A DNA stretch of 64,000 nt, taken from NCBI GenBank assembly GCA_030062745.1, contig CP099851.1:3710161-3774160 (forward strand), in the 5' to 3' direction. Of the stretch, positions 1 through 12,121 are shown one piece after another (the stretch's first letter is position 1; each line of letters starts with the position of its first letter). This DNA is from Capitulum mitella. Its lineage: Eukaryota > Arthropoda > Thecostraca > Pollicipedomorpha > Pollicipedidae. The position numbers and the translations under genes were made by a program. Below the pieces are notes generated by a model. The model saw only the letters and a program-made list of their open reading frames with translations, did not search any database and was not told the DNA's origin.

Positions 1-236
1 CTTATGCTGCACTGGGTCTCAAAACACAAAATGATCAACACGCTGAAATCACCAGGTCCATTGCTTTCCCGCTCTTTACTGACTTACTCTTGTCTGACAA
101 TGATTTGCGAGACGGGCGTCCCGTTGTCGCTTGGTGCAGAGTTGTGTGGTTCGGCTCTGATAAACCTTCACCGCCGTGCTCGCTCAGGTCCCCTCCGAGA
201 CGCCATCACCGTCGTCAGACGTCATCCCCTCGACAG

Positions 237-365
237 CCAACGTCAGCTGTGACGTCACGGGCGCGAGCTTCCAGTGCTCGCCGCTAGAGTGCGTTAGCCG
301 CAACTTGACCTGTGACGGCGTGCCGCACTGCTCCAACGGCGCCGACGAGGCGGTTCCGCTGTGCG
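237..365 (+). CDS. LDLa exon 1 (internal exon, gene continues upstream)
   Basis: This exon encodes one complete LDL-receptor class A module, an extracellular Ca2+-binding, disulfide-knotted ligand-binding repeat. Six cysteines are present in order: SC, FQC, LEC, LTC, PHC and PLC. The core CDGVPHCSNGADE keeps the acidic residues used for calcium. The acceptor is placed at the CGACAG ending at 236 because it gives phase 1. The last codon TGC is followed by G and then GTTAGT, a usable donor in phase 1. The length of 129 nt is a multiple of 3, so the exon is symmetric (1-1), as is usual for shuffled LDLa exons. An alternative acceptor ending at 187 would extend the reading frame with a Ser/Pro/Thr-rich linker but in phase 0. 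The parent protein is not identified. Confidence 0.8.
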
Positions 366-1468
366 GTTAGTAGGACTTCAGGAGCAAGCCGAGCCCTCAA
401 CAGGCAGCTTGTTCCCTCACAGAAGAAAACGGAATTTCATGACTGCGTGTCCTGTGGTTGTTTTGCAGTTGGAGGGGGGGCAGATTCGTTCCCCAGTCTT
501 GGACATTTTAAAACATTGTACATTTCTGTGCATGGAAAGGAACCCAGTCGAAACCGCCATGGCTCATTCCCGTCAGGGCGGCCCCTTGGTAGAGGTGCGA
601 AGTTGAACGCGTCCTTTCAACGTTCACCATGACTGAGTCGTGAATATTAATCTTGTGCTGCCTCTCTATCGAATCACCAAAAGTGTCCCCAGAGAGCCTT
701 AAATGCATCCTTTTTGCTTTGTATTAATATATGCTCGTGTTGAAAACTTGTGAATGTATTCAGCGAAGAGAAGCAAGAGGTACATTTGTGCAAGAGTTGT
801 CAACGTGCTAGGATGTGACATTTTCCAGTTTACACCATGGTATATTCTGACGGTTAATTCCAATACCGTTTAAAGGACGTTATAGAATGTCGCCATTAGT
901 TCGCAATTTCCATCACTGCAACGGCTCGTAAAAGCTATTAAGTATCCGAGGGAGACCTACAGGCCTGGAACTGCGCCTTTCACCGAGAAATACTCGCTGG
1001 TGCGTTGCCGAGCCATTCAATTTAAAAAGCAAATTAACCCGGTACGCTGAAGGAAATAAATCATGTCGTGCGGGGCAGTGCTGAAATACGTAGAACGTAG
1101 AACAGCCGGGTATAATGCAGCGACGTTACTTTATTATGAGTGCTTGGCTGCAGTCTGTGTAACTCTTGAGAGATGACCAATGCTCTATGCCATAAACTAA
1201 AAACTACAATGACAGTGGACTGTCTGCTTCGAGTGCTTGTCGCATGTTACACCTTCGATCAAGTTAAACTCATGCTAAAAATGGGTCTAAAACCAGGATA
1301 GATAACTCAAAATTATGCATGCACCTATCATATATGCAGAAACCGCCATGGATATACATGCTCACGTGAAAGCGGCTACGTTCATTGTTAAAGCTAAACG
1401 GGCCATGGTCGCGTTTCAGTCGCGCGGCGACTTTCTGCCGACCATGTGACCCCATCTCCTATCGACAG
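366..1468 (+). other. Intron 1 of the LDLa gene
   Basis: This is a non-coding gap between LDLa exons 1 and 2, with a GTTAGT donor and a CCTATCGACAG acceptor. I see no repeat family or gene in it. Short ORFs on both strands lack recognisable domains. Confidence 0.6.
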
Positions 1469-1573
1469 GATGTCTGAGCAACGAGTTCTCGTGCGGCAAC
1501 TCGTGCATCGACATTCTGAAGCGGTGCGACACCAGAGACGACTGCCCGGACGGCCGGGACGAGCAGCGGTGCG
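1469..1573 (+). CDS. LDLa exon 2
   Basis: This is a second complete LDLa module in 105 nt. After the phase-1 acceptor (ATCGACAG) the frame reads CLSNEFSCGNSCIDILKRC and then DTRDDCPDGRDEQRC. All six cysteines and the DDCPDGRDE calcium cassette are intact, and this is the most canonical module in the window. The donor is GCG|GTGAGT, phase 1. Joining to exon 1 forms a Gly codon (G|GA) between the two modules, so they would abut with almost no linker. The next recognisable exon lies about 28 kb downstream. Either intron 2 is very long or further exons were missed. Confidence 0.88.
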
Positions 1574-1892
1574 GTGAGTTACCGATCTCCTGAGGCGGTG
1601 TGACACCAGAGACGACCGACGGCGGCGGCTGCGTGGAGGGGAGACAAACTTCTGGTGATGAATGCAAAATGAGGCGTATTGTATTCTGAGCCAAGTGCAT
1701 CTTTGGTTCTTTGGCAATGGCTGGCTTTTTCAGCGCGAATATCAATAGTTATTGCTTGCGTTTAAGAAAAAAGTGAAAACTCGTATTTTATATCGGATTC
1801 CGTCTAGGATTGATTGTGGGTGGTAACTACAATAATTACTCTTCTTTTTGGTCTCTCGGATCTACAAGTACCAGCACTATATTGGGCATTAA

Positions 1893-3112
1893 CCTGCGCC
1901 CGACTGGCAGTCGGTGCCGATCACGCTGGCCTGGGGGGATGGCTGATGACCACCCCTCTAACTCACGAACGGCTGGTCGCACGATAACAATAAGCCTACT
2001 GGTGGAAAGCTCGTGACAAGAAGTGCTCGAAACTGGTCTTATTTTTAGTTTCGGACAATATGTAAGCCATTCGCGCTCTATAAACGTTTTCTCGCAGCCG
2101 ACTGCATGAAACCGAGAAGCGACCTGGATCTCAAGGACTGTGGTTAATAAGGTCTAGGTAAAGGCACCAATGAACAGGTAAAAATCCTCAGGTGCCTACA
2201 TGCACCTAATTTCTCTGATTTGTTTCATATATGCGTCAAAACGTTGAATTAAGGACACGGCGATTTTCGTGCCCACTGCCGACGGACGCCGCAGCCAAAC
2301 GTGGTATGGAATTAACGGGAGCTAATTTGAGCTTTTCTTTATTTTCGCGACATAGGCCTTTTCATGTGATTTTTTCATCCTACTGGTTTTTGTGATGGTC
2401 TGTCATGCTTAATTTTTTGAAAAATTTGGTAGTTTCAATTTACACAATTGGCGGGGCTTTATTCGCGAGAATCTGTTTATTTCCAAAACATGCGATTTTC
2501 TTTTGAAATCGTTTGCACTTCTTGGTATTACTCGGCACTGTGCGATCCAATTATGCCATTTGCGACCCGTTCTGAGTAGTTCATCGACTATTTTGACGAC
2601 GGTGCATTTTGGCTCATAACAGTTATTCGTGATCTGACGTCAGGTCAATGGCTGGAAGTTATTGATGCTTTGTCCATTGATGGCAAATGGATGTTTGCAT
2701 CACTTCACATTAAACAGTGTGCTGGGAAATCCCGTCAAATTGCGAAAAAAAACGACGACATGTCTTGAAATGGGACTGACTTTAGGTCAATGGCCCGAAA
2801 AATTCCAAAAAATCTGAGAGAGCGGATTTGTTGCATCTATCAAGATCTCTAGTCCCTGGAAGTTTCATCGTGATATCATGTTTTCCAAAAACGTTAGAGC
2901 GCGCTAAACGTTTTTAGACATAGGTTCACTTGAACTGACGTAGGTCAGACACCTGACTAGACTTAAGGCCAAAAGTTTAACACAAGGTGTAAAAATGATC
3001 AAGCAAAAGGTACACAACGTTTCATGGGGCTGCATTCGTTCATTCTCTCGCAATCTTGGAACAAAAAACATGAGAGGGACGGTTAACTGCCCCCAGTCAG
3101 GGGCGGCTCAAC
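1893..3112 (-). mobile_element. Family B TTAA element, copy B1 (inverted)
   Basis: The left border is an intact TTAA (1889-1892). The interior matches, in reverse complement and in the same order, the family B copies near 23.5 and 40.4 kb: the block ending in the CGGGCGCAGGTTAA-type terminus, the CGCGAAAATAAA segment, the AGGTCA-rich segment and the block with GATTGCGAGAG. The right end is degraded; the expected TTAA reads TCAA near 3112. There is no transposase ORF, so the copy is non-autonomous. It sits in intron 2, just after LDLa exon 2. Confidence 0.65.
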
Positions 3113-5269
3113 AAATCGTGGTTTGCCATTCCCTCTTTTTACTGAATAAGTACTTGCTCCGTCTTGTTTTTGCCACAGTATCCTGTCGATCGTTACATAA
3201 GGCACGACGCAGCATACATGAATCTATCCGTCTGCCCTTCTGGCTCGTGGTCCCTTTGCCATGTTACTACTTTGCTGCTCCCTGCTGTTCTGGAGTAGAT
3301 GATGCAATATGCCCGAGCAAGAGTATGAAAAGCATGACGAATAAGTGAGAAGTGCAGAGAACCTGCTCATATAAGTCACGCCCGTGCACACACCATCTCA
3401 GTTGCCGTGGTTCGAGCCCAGTAACACGTCGCTAGACGGTGCTCTCTTCCGCCGCATTGGCCTAACACGCTGCTAATGCCAGCTGGTGATATCCCGCGTC
3501 CGCAGCACGGGAAGCCGAATCTGCATTATCCAGCCGCCATGGTGAGCAGCGATTGCGCAGCATCGGCAGAGCAATCAAGGCCGTAGCTGTCTTTTTGCAG
3601 TCGCATGACCCAGGGGGCAACTGCCTCCGAGAAGCGGCTCGCTGGAGGCCAATCATGTGCCGGCCACGAGCTCCGGCGGGCTCGCGAGAGTCCAGGAATC
3701 CGAAGTGGACTCGGCGACCCCAGGCGCGGGCTTTAACAAGGCCGTATTCGCGTCTTGTATGAAAGGACGCTGCGGCCTGTTTTGCAGGCAGACCGTGTAG
3801 TGTTGAGGCTGAAGCAGGGGCCCCGGATTTCCCCCCACCTGACTCTCAGACGCGGGGGGGAAAACGAGGGCTGTCGAGCCGGCGCCGGTATCTGGCGTTA
3901 TTGGCCACGGAAAAGACGGACGGGACGTAATGAAAACAGCTACTGCCTTCTTGACTCAAATGATGTTCAGCATTGAGGTCTGGTTTTAGCACCGCAGCTG
4001 GGGGCCAGGGACCAGTATGCCTTACATCTCTAGTGTTAGAAGACTGACGAGTTGTCTGAGACGAGTCTCCCTTTAACCAGGGACAGAAAATGTGTTCTGC
4101 TGCTCGCAAGAAAGTTCACTGGCTGTCGACACAACACGAACTTCGCTGCTGCTTCCTCCCGTGACCGAACCCCTGGACGGCCGTGCCATGACGACCTGGA
4201 TAACATCGCGGGAATGACGGCTGACACCCACAAGCCCTTACGCGGCTCGCTGTTGCTGTGGATAGCAGTTTACAGGATGGGCAGCACGGTCACGTGTGAC
4301 GTATCACCACAGCCTTTCGGCGGTTGCGCTCCCAGTCCCTCACGCGCCTGAAAATGCTTGCGTGAGATCTCCAGACATGCGCCTCGGGACCGAAAACTTG
4401 TGTCCAGAAAGTCGTAACTGTGGAGCGAGTGTAACAAAACAATTTTCCTGGCCCAGAAATTCTTGGTTCTAAAGTAGTTTGAAGTGCAATTCTAAAGAGT
4501 TCCCATGAATATTTCCATCTGTACGACGGTCCCATTGTTCAGCCGTTCAAGGCAAAGTTTGAGGTACTCAGACAAAGGCGCCTGGGATGCCTAAGGTCTT
4601 CTCGCTTTCAACAATGGGAATGTTGCGCTTAGTGACATTCTTCATCAGTAATGTGACTCGATACTTCCCGTTCAAAAGTCAGTGCAAGCGACAAACAATG
4701 CAGACTAGCGTCTGGAGCTTCTTGGAATCGCTATACGATGTCGCCAACTTTGATCGGTCTAGAACTCCTCACTCCACGGGCTTACGAGCCTTGTTTGATG
4801 ACGTCACTGTCTCCCATTGGTTGACGTCACGCCATTTTTGTACCTCCTGGCCCAGATCGTTTCCGTTTGTAGGGAGCACAAATAGCGTCACGCTCGTCGT
4901 CATGGAGACACATGTGATTTTCAAGGCATAGTGGAAGGATCCCCGTATAGTGTGGGTGCCGGAATAGGTGTTTGGCGAATGACTGAAGTGAACAGAAGTT
5001 GGACTTAGAAGATTTTCTCTGTGACTAACTCGCGAGAAAGGCTGGCGCAAGCGAAGTCGTCACTAATTCAACTATTACACAGGCAATTAGAAGTCGGCTA
5101 CAGCGGATCTACTCGGCAATTTTGGCTTTGGTGGAGCATGGCTTTTACGCAGGATGAGTTAACAATATGCAAGTTGGAAAATTACCTAAGGTTCATTAAA
5201 ACGGTAGCTTCAATTTCGCCCAGCGAATGGAGAACCATGGGCGTTGTCTTCCGCAGATCAAGGTGCCCC
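3113..5269. other. Unassigned intronic sequence with a promoter-like spot
   Basis: Apart from the CRE/CCAAT cluster at 4799-4838 I see no gene or repeat here. The GC-rich part at 3.4-4.3 kb has overlapping ORFs on both strands, as expected by chance. A tRNA B-box-like GGTTCGAGCCC near 3410 lacks an A box. Confidence 0.4.
4799..4838. promoter_or_regulatory. CRE-CCAAT-CRE-YY1-like cluster
   Basis: Two exact TGACGTCA cAMP-response elements (4799-4806 and 4822-4829) flank an inverted CCAAT box (ATTGG, 4816-4820). They are followed at once by GCCATTTT, which fits a YY1 core. Such motif packing within 40 bp is typical of TATA-less promoters or enhancers. No coding exon adjoins it visibly, so it could equally be an intronic enhancer of the LDLa gene. 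Confidence 0.35.
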
Positions 5270-5273
5270 TTAA

Positions 5274-6478
5274 CCCTATTACCGGCAGGGGGGACTGAAT
5301 CGGCCCCCTCGGGTTTTTTGCTTGCCAGTTCCAGGCTTTTTGACGCAGCCTCACGAAACTTGGTGACTTTTCCTAGCTATCCTTTCTACGCGCTGTGACA
5401 AAATTTCAAAATTCTACTTTGCTCAGGAGCGGAGCTAAACAACGTTTTTGGAAGGAACCTCAGGTCATTTTTGGCCATGTTCAGGGTAAAAGGAAAATGT
5501 CTGCCAAAAACAGAGTTTTAAAGCTATAACTTGAAACTTTATATGGATGTATAGATAAATAGTTAGGCAATGTGCACACAAAATTTTGTTTATCTGAGGG
5601 CACTTTACAAGGTCAAGTCAAGGTCAAAAGTCAAAATTTATTTTTTTGCAATAATTTCAGCAACGTTTTCTCAAATGCCAGACCCGGAATATGTATGACG
5701 TGGAAAGGTACCCTCTACTTGTGTACCACGTTTCAGCTTGATATCAGGTCGGGTCACGGAGCTATGACCTAAAACGTCAGTGCGCGTACCCTATATAGCA
5801 ATAGCCAGAAAATGAAATTTTTGGAATAGAGTGAATTCAGATGATTGAAAACGTTTACAGATAGTATCAAATGTACACGAGATCATTCCAGGTGACCCCA
5901 AGGTCACTGGAGGTCATTTAAGGTCAAAGGTCACAAGTTGATCTGAAGAACGTGTGACCATGATATTTCTCCCTTTTTCATGTCCCTGGCACCACCTATG
6001 CTAACATTATACCAACATTGCAATACGATTTGTACTTCTTTGGCATAGCATGACTAGCAGAAGCCAAAAAAGTGTTTTTGCCTTTTTTGTTCATTCAGTT
6101 GTTAGAAAATTAATCCTCCTATTTTTGAAACCCTGTGAACGCCCATGAATTTCCTCAAAATTTCAGATTTGTGGACCCATGGTAAAAGTCTTATCCATAA
6201 TCTCTCGATTCATGCCAGTTCCATTGAAATCGGTCCATAAACGAAGGAGTTATAAGAGGTCCAAAAGTACCCCCCATTTTGACATTTTTGCCTCCCTGTA
6301 TCTACAAATTTCGAAATTTTGAGAATTTCTTTTATAAAAATGTAGTTCATGTCAAGGCAAATCGATTGCCGTTTGTTGCAACGAAATCGGACGAGTAGTT
6401 CTCGAGATCTCGGGGGGGGGGCCGAATCCGCCCCCCTGCCGGGAATCGACCATACCGTCTAGCCCTCCGGGAATAGGG
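5274..6478 (+). mobile_element. Family A MITE-like element, copy A1
   Basis: The element is 1205 bp, flanked by TTAA on both sides (5270-5273 and 6479-6482). It begins CCCTATTACCGG (one mismatch to the family TIR) and ends CCGGGAATAGGG. Inside are the family landmarks: a G-run/C-run block next to each end, TCAAGGTCA at 5618-5626, and an exact DR1 motif AGGTCAAAGGTCA at 5921-5933. There is no transposase ORF; the ORFs across it are translations of the repeat. The TTAA duplication and CCC terminus resemble piggyBac-type elements. That class assignment is inference. Confidence 0.85.
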
Positions 6479-6482
6479 TTAA

Positions 6483-9104
6483 ACTGAATTAGCGTGTTCC
6501 TTCTCCAAAGAGGATGCTGTTGGACACTGCAGGAGTATGGTAACATGTGTGGGTCACTGCCGGTAACATGGTAAATCCCGATCTCCGGCAAACAACGCTG
6601 CCTGACAATTAGCCCAGCACAAAGTTCGGATAGGGACTCGGCACTGATCTCACACTAATGCGTCAGACTCCGACGGCTAATGGGAAAACAGCCTGAGTGC
6701 GAAAGGTTCTCCAAAAATTTCTGTGTAGGAAATGTGCGCCTAATTCACGAGTAATGTTTGACACCGCTCGTTCGTTATTAATATCGATATTGATATCGCT
6801 CGTGGGATTACACGAAAACGCTGCCAAAAACAGTAATTTTGCCATCATATGTTTCGCGGAAAAATCGTTTAAGCCTACATCAGGTCTTCATTCATCTAGT
6901 AAACTCGATTTAGTTCCACGCGATGCACCGCTGAACCCAGACCGTTGTTGACGTTCCCCAGGGCCAGATGGTGCGGCGCTCACAAGTTCGCGAGTGTCGG
7001 CAAAAATTAGGATTTGCTTGAAAAACAAGCACTTGGACTTGCGTGCCAGAGGAAAGATGAAAGTGATAGGGGGTAAATGGAGTGGGCTAAGCCTGCTTTA
7101 ACGCGGTGAATATCTGCTGAACCAGAATCACCGAAGGCCTACTCCAACAAACACACTACATTACAAATGTTCCAAAAATATCTGAAGCTTAATTGCAAAA
7201 GTGATTTAAACATGGACAAAACATTCCAATATCTCAGGGATCGAGTTCATTTAGGTCATAGAAGATGATTTGGTGCATAACCGTCAGGGGGTGAACCCCA
7301 ATTTGCCAATCGTCTTTTCGATTTTTGGCTGTCCTAAGAAAACCGAAGGGCGAGTGGTTCTTATGATCCCATCCGTGGAATGTTAACTTCCATCATGGGT
7401 GACATGCATCACGATGGTTATTTTCCTTCGTAATCATAAGAAAAATAATGAGACGATGGGAAAAAGGGCAGTTGACTTTTGAGCCACCGGCTAGATTCCA
7501 ACCTGCGTTTTCCGGAACGACTGCTCATCATCTTACCATAACACCATTTCTGCTTAGCGATTCCGCCTCGTGTGTGTAGCACAAGCAAACCGAGGCTACG
7601 GTATTTAAACTTTTGCCCACTGTTTTGTTTAAATTATTGATCCAAGGGGAACCGGCTCATTTATCAATCATGTAATATAGTAGCAAGGACCTTATCAATC
7701 AGCTAAAAAGACTGTGACTGTTCGTCAGACACCACAAACACTGTTACCCTGTGCGCTCAGCCCAGATTCATGTAAACCGTCCCTGCATATTGCCGACGCA
7801 AACAGCAATGCTCCGGTTCGCCAACATCGACAAATCTCTGGCCTGCGAAACGTCTACGACGAGATTTCTGAGATCGAGCTGTGTTTAGGGCTCTTGAATC
7901 GATCAGTGTATGTACGGACCTACGGACCTGGCCTCGCGGCTAAAAATACTTGCGTCGCCACGGTCTGTCACCGGACGGTCACGGACCGCCGCGAAATCCT
8001 GGCAACAGTCAGGCATAATTCCTGCTATGTCATGTCATTCATGTGTCTCTTTTTACGTTAAGACCGGACCCCTGGCCAGGAGAGGCGACTGCTAAATTAT
8101 GATATCTCGGGGCTATAGCTGAAACTGTTAAGCAGGAAAAAATGCCTTATCGACGACTAACAGGAGTCCGTCGAGTACTGGCAGCCCAATCAGGTTTTCT
8201 GTTCACGAAGAGGATATTTCTAGGTCATTTCTGTCATTTATGTTAAGTCATTTTCGCCACTGGCGTCATCCGTACATTCGAGGAGAATTTAGGACCTTTG
8301 CAAGACAGGACACTCCTCTGGCGAACAAATCAGTAAACGAGCACTGGCGTTCGTTGCGTCGCTGCCTTATTCGATCACATGGGTCCTACCGATGTGACTG
8401 CGACGTGCCGCTCGTCCCTAATGCCCCTCGAGACGAAAACAATGCGATTACCTCTCAGTGAGGAATCTGCTTAGAGTCCCTGCGAGGAGGCGGTCTTCGC
8501 GCAGCGACAGCTGGAATATAATACGAGCCGTTGTACACAACAGCCAGACGGCGCGTGGCGTGTCGGAGGCTATGACGTCAGTCTCCGCCGCCCACTGCTC
8601 TGTTGGCTGAGGTGGCTCGGTATGTATCTAAGCTGCCGACCGCTGACAGGGCAACGAGATCGCCGCGATTTAGCCGGACCAAACCGGGGGCAGCGAACGT
8701 GATAGGCTGACGCCCAGCTCCGAAATGTCACCCGGCCCTTTCGGGCGACCTTTGCTCGGAGGCAGATAACGCTCCGACCCCCCTGTCGCCAACCGGAGCA
8801 GAAGATCGGAGGGTGGCGTTTGGCAGAGATCGGCAGACAGGGTGTTGTGTGCGCTGCGGCGATTTGGTCTGTTAAAATGTTCGTGATCTAAAAACGTTAA
8901 CAGAATGTTTTCACAACGCACACTGACACCGATGACTGACCAACTGTACTCCATTAGCTAACCGTACGTCATTAGCATTACGTAACCATGCTGAAAGTGA
9001 TGCAATGCATTCAGCCGGAAAGAAAACGGTCATACGAAGCGGTCGAAAAACTATTTGAAATCTTTTAGAGCATTGTTTGTACTTCCGCTGATCTATTGGC
9101 TTCA
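6483..9104. other. Unassigned intronic sequence
   Basis: No exon, RNA gene or repeat family is recognised. A 115-residue plus-strand ORF (7714-8061) and a 73-residue ORF containing a GSYRCDC string (8240-8461) lack any complete domain. A TGACGTCA site lies near 8573. Confidence 0.4.
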
Positions 9105-9980
9105 TTCAGACCCGGCTGCCCCCCCCCCGAGGTTTATCAAACAACACGAGAAAATAAACAAACACAGAGTAACAAAATTTGGGTAACTTTTGTATGATCC
9201 TTTCTGCATCTTGTGCCAAAGTTCCGACCTCAGGTAATGTGGGGTCTTCGACCTAAGTCAGGCCAAATGGACAGATGTCCACAAAAACGTTGTACCTTTT
9301 GCGAACCTTAATAGGATTAGAGATACTGATATGTGCAACAAATTTACTACCTCAGTTTTTTTCGGAAGGTTGTTGGCCATCGACCTGCAATGAAGCCCAT
9401 TTTCAGCAAGTGTTTTTTTCGGAAACTGAAGATTTTTGTGACATTTTGGGTACGAAGTGACGAATCTTCAAACAATTACTGACCTCCGCGCATTGGCCTG
9501 AGGTCAGGCCACCAATGACTGACAAGAAAAAATGCACAGGTCTCAAAATCTGTGATGAACAACTAGGAAGGGATGGAAAATACCAGACCTGGCTCCCAAA
9601 GCTGTTCGTGATAAGAATAAGATCAGAAAGTTTCTAAAAACTGCGAAAGTTTGCAAAAAAAGGTTTTCGACATAAAGTTCCATCAGTTGTGCATTTTCGT
9701 GACTAATGATTTTTTTTCAAAAACTAAAAATAACAAATCAAAACACGAACCCCGAATACCAAAAAAACACAGACTACGAGGACCTCTTCCACCAAAATAA
9801 AGGAATGCCAAAACTACTGCCCATCATTTTCATCCCCTGTTTGGCGCCGGCGTCCGCGGCGCAATGGCGCAGAAATCGCTATATCTTTCACTCGGCGTTC
9901 CAGCGTAAATATTCACCAAATCAGAGAAATTACACGAGTAGGACTATTTGCAGGCGTTCATCTATCCGTTGGATATCTTT
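9105..9980 (+). mobile_element. Family B TTAA element, copy B4 (truncated)
   Basis: After a C-run near 9120, the sequence follows the other family B copies: a stretch with ACAAACACAGAGT, repeated CAGGTCA/GACCTAAGTCAGG motifs, then the segment around CGGCGTTCCAGCGTAAATATT. It stops abruptly next to the A/T-rich tail of the SINE at 9980. The 3' third, including the CGGGTTAA terminus, is missing. The SINE may have inserted into or replaced this end. Confidence 0.55.
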
Positions 9981-10285
9981 GTTTTGTTTTTTTAAATAAA
10001 TTTGATCCGAACGGTTACTGGGGCGATATTACGAATCGGAGCTCGTCCTAAGCATAGTTTGTTGTACAGACTCCGAATCCTACACCGGATCCCGGTGACG
10101 GCAGATTCTGTAGCCAAAGTTTAACGTGCCGCCAAAGTACGACACGACCGTAAGGTTATCAATATGACCCTTTTTGGCCAGCTGCCAGCTGACCTGCCGT
10201 TCAAATATCAAACGCCGGGGCAAATCCAACCCGTCTCGCCAAGACGGGGAGGCGAGTGCTCTACCATCTGAGCTACCGACCACGG
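9981..10285 (-). mobile_element. tRNA-derived SINE, copy 1
   Basis: On the minus strand the element opens with a tRNA-like head. The A box (GGTAGCTCAGATGGTAGAGC, complement of about 10255-10280) is followed by a B-box-like GGTTGGATTTGCCCC (complement of 10217-10231). About 200 bp of body follow, then an A-rich end (complement of about 9981-10000). The body matches the copy at 33.1 kb, including AAATTTGATCCGAACGGTTA and GTGCCGCCAA. The B box has drifted, so an active tRNA gene is unlikely. Confidence 0.75.
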
Positions 10286-10930
10286 TACTTTTTCATTTAA
10301 TACCATTCCGTCGAAACATTTCCACCTTCACGAACAAACAGTGGCTTTAGCAGAATAACATCGTCCACTCACACATTTCACACACCGCAGAGAACAGGTC
10401 CTTTCGTAAGAAACGTAACGTTTAATTCGACCCTTACGTTCCCACAATCTCGTGGCCCATGGATAGCGTGGCCTAACGCCCCCGCTTGATGATTAACTTC
10501 TCCGAATTATTGTTCTGTTTTGGGATGATTTCCCCGTAATTCTCCCATTCTGAACGCGTGCTATGAAGCGCCCAATATTTTAATTGCTGATACAACTGAT
10601 TATACTTTTGCCAATAACAATGGCATGGTTAACTAACTTACCATCGCCTGAACCTAATAATACCCTCCGCTTGCCAAGAAAAAGCCTTTTCACTCTATCC
10701 AAGCCACTCAACCATTCGCGAATGTTGATCCAAAGATATAACTTGGTCACACCCCCAAAACCAGTGAATGATTGTGTCCCTGCCTTCACTGCGCCCCCAC
10801 ACATCTATCATGTCTTGTTATGTCCGTACGCTGCAGTGCAGCAGACTGTTTGTGGCAGCGATTTTCGACAATATTTTATGATGCCACATCGGAAGGCAAC
10901 AAATTTCATTAGTGTGCCCTGGGCAGTGGG
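10286..10930. other. Unassigned intronic sequence
   Basis: I see no gene, RNA or repeat in this stretch. The 116-residue plus-strand ORF (10584-10934) has no recognisable motif and runs into the microsatellite. Confidence 0.4.
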
Positions 10931-10934
10931 ATAG

Positions 10935-11016
<82 letters not shown>

Positions 11017-11031
11017 CGTGCGTGTGTGTAT
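10935..11031. repeat. Compound microsatellite (CA)n(TA)n(TG)n
   Basis: About nine CA units are followed by some 22 TA units and then about ten TG units with two CG variants. The order CA-TA-TG makes the tract close to self-complementary, so it can fold into one long hairpin or cruciform. ORFs encoding His/Thr/Tyr/Ile runs across it are artefacts. Confidence 0.95.
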
Positions 11032-12121
11032 ATGCCATATATATAACTGCGTCGTCAGCGTTGTTTGCCAAGTGCTTTCTTGTAGCATGAACTGCTTCGA
11101 CACACAACTGCCGTCCGTTTTCAAAACTCCTGACTTAACTTGCTTCGATACTCAGTATAAATTCCCTCTGGGCATGGAACGGAAGCACAGAAACACTTTG
11201 CTGCTATCCTTCTGAGCTTGCCCCTAAACTCCTTTGACAGCTTCGGCATCAGTAATAACGTTTGTTTCGCCGGTTAGGGACATCTTCGTTCAAGAGCGAG
11301 CAGCGATGTCAGTCGCCATGAATTTCCCGCCAACGTATTCCTTCTTTTCCACCTCATCCGCCGCATTGTGGTTTCGGCAGACGTCAGCGCCTCTGCCGGC
11401 GATAACATCCGCCTTTTCTGTCCCGTTTTGCGCGCCCAGGAGTCTAGTGTCTATCGTCGCATATTATCTATTGTCGCCCAGGAGTCTATTGTCCCGTCTT
11501 GCCCGGTCAGCCACACCGCAAAAAATACTGACCAGGCTCAGTGTCAAATGAGCCAGAACGCAAAACTGCGTATGCGGCAGCTGATACCGATACCGGCCTC
11601 TGCCTGATTAACCGGACAGCTGTCTCGTTTCTGGCCTGCTCAGCTTTCGTTTATTGAATCTAATAAGGCCACGACTTGTTCCGGTGAGCATGCTTGGTGT
11701 CTCAAACTTATTTCATTATCCGAGACCTGGTAAGTTAAGCAAGGCAAAAACAAGGGAAGAGCTAGGGAGGTTGGTGGACTGAGAAGCGCTGTTAAGAGTC
11801 CACGCCTCGTTCTGGAGCACGCTTCTGTGCGCCGCTGCTCATTTTTCGAGTCAGAAGCCAGTATTTCTACCGACTAGTAACAAGCTTCCACTAAACCCGC
11901 AAACCAATGGCCTGCGTGTTCTTCTGAGCCGTTTTACAAAGCATTTACAAGACACAAACGTTTACAAGGCACAAAACGCACTTATAAGACAAGGAGTTAC
12001 CATATGCACAGGAAACCTCATGTAATTATATGGAAAAAGCACAAGCTGGCGCTGCAGAATACCTCTATCCACAGGGAGGGCTTGTCAGGGACTCCCTGCA
12101 TGGCGTCCTTGGAGGTGCAGG
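11032..12121. other. Unassigned intronic sequence
   Basis: No recognisable gene or repeat. A plus-strand Ser-rich ORF at 11234-11551 contains a short near-duplication (CCCAGGAGTCTA twice) but no domain. Confidence 0.35.

Noticed and set aside
188..236. Upstream extension of exon 1 with a Ser/Pro/Thr-rich linker
   Set aside because: The acceptor ending at 187 would give a phase-0 start, unlike every other intron of the gene. It was kept only as an alternative.
3405..3425. B-box-like GGTTCGAGCCC suggesting a tRNA or SINE
   Set aside because: No A box lies at the right distance upstream and there is no A-rich tail.
6352..6591. Recurrent ORFs with NPIPGGLDGM and DSRQGG at family A ends
   Set aside because: They are translations of the element's terminal block, seen in every copy and broken internally.
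8240..8461. ORF with GSYRCDC, resembling the end of an EGF-like module
   Set aside because: The cysteine spacing is wrong, there are no upstream cysteines, and no acceptor or donor gives a symmetric exon.
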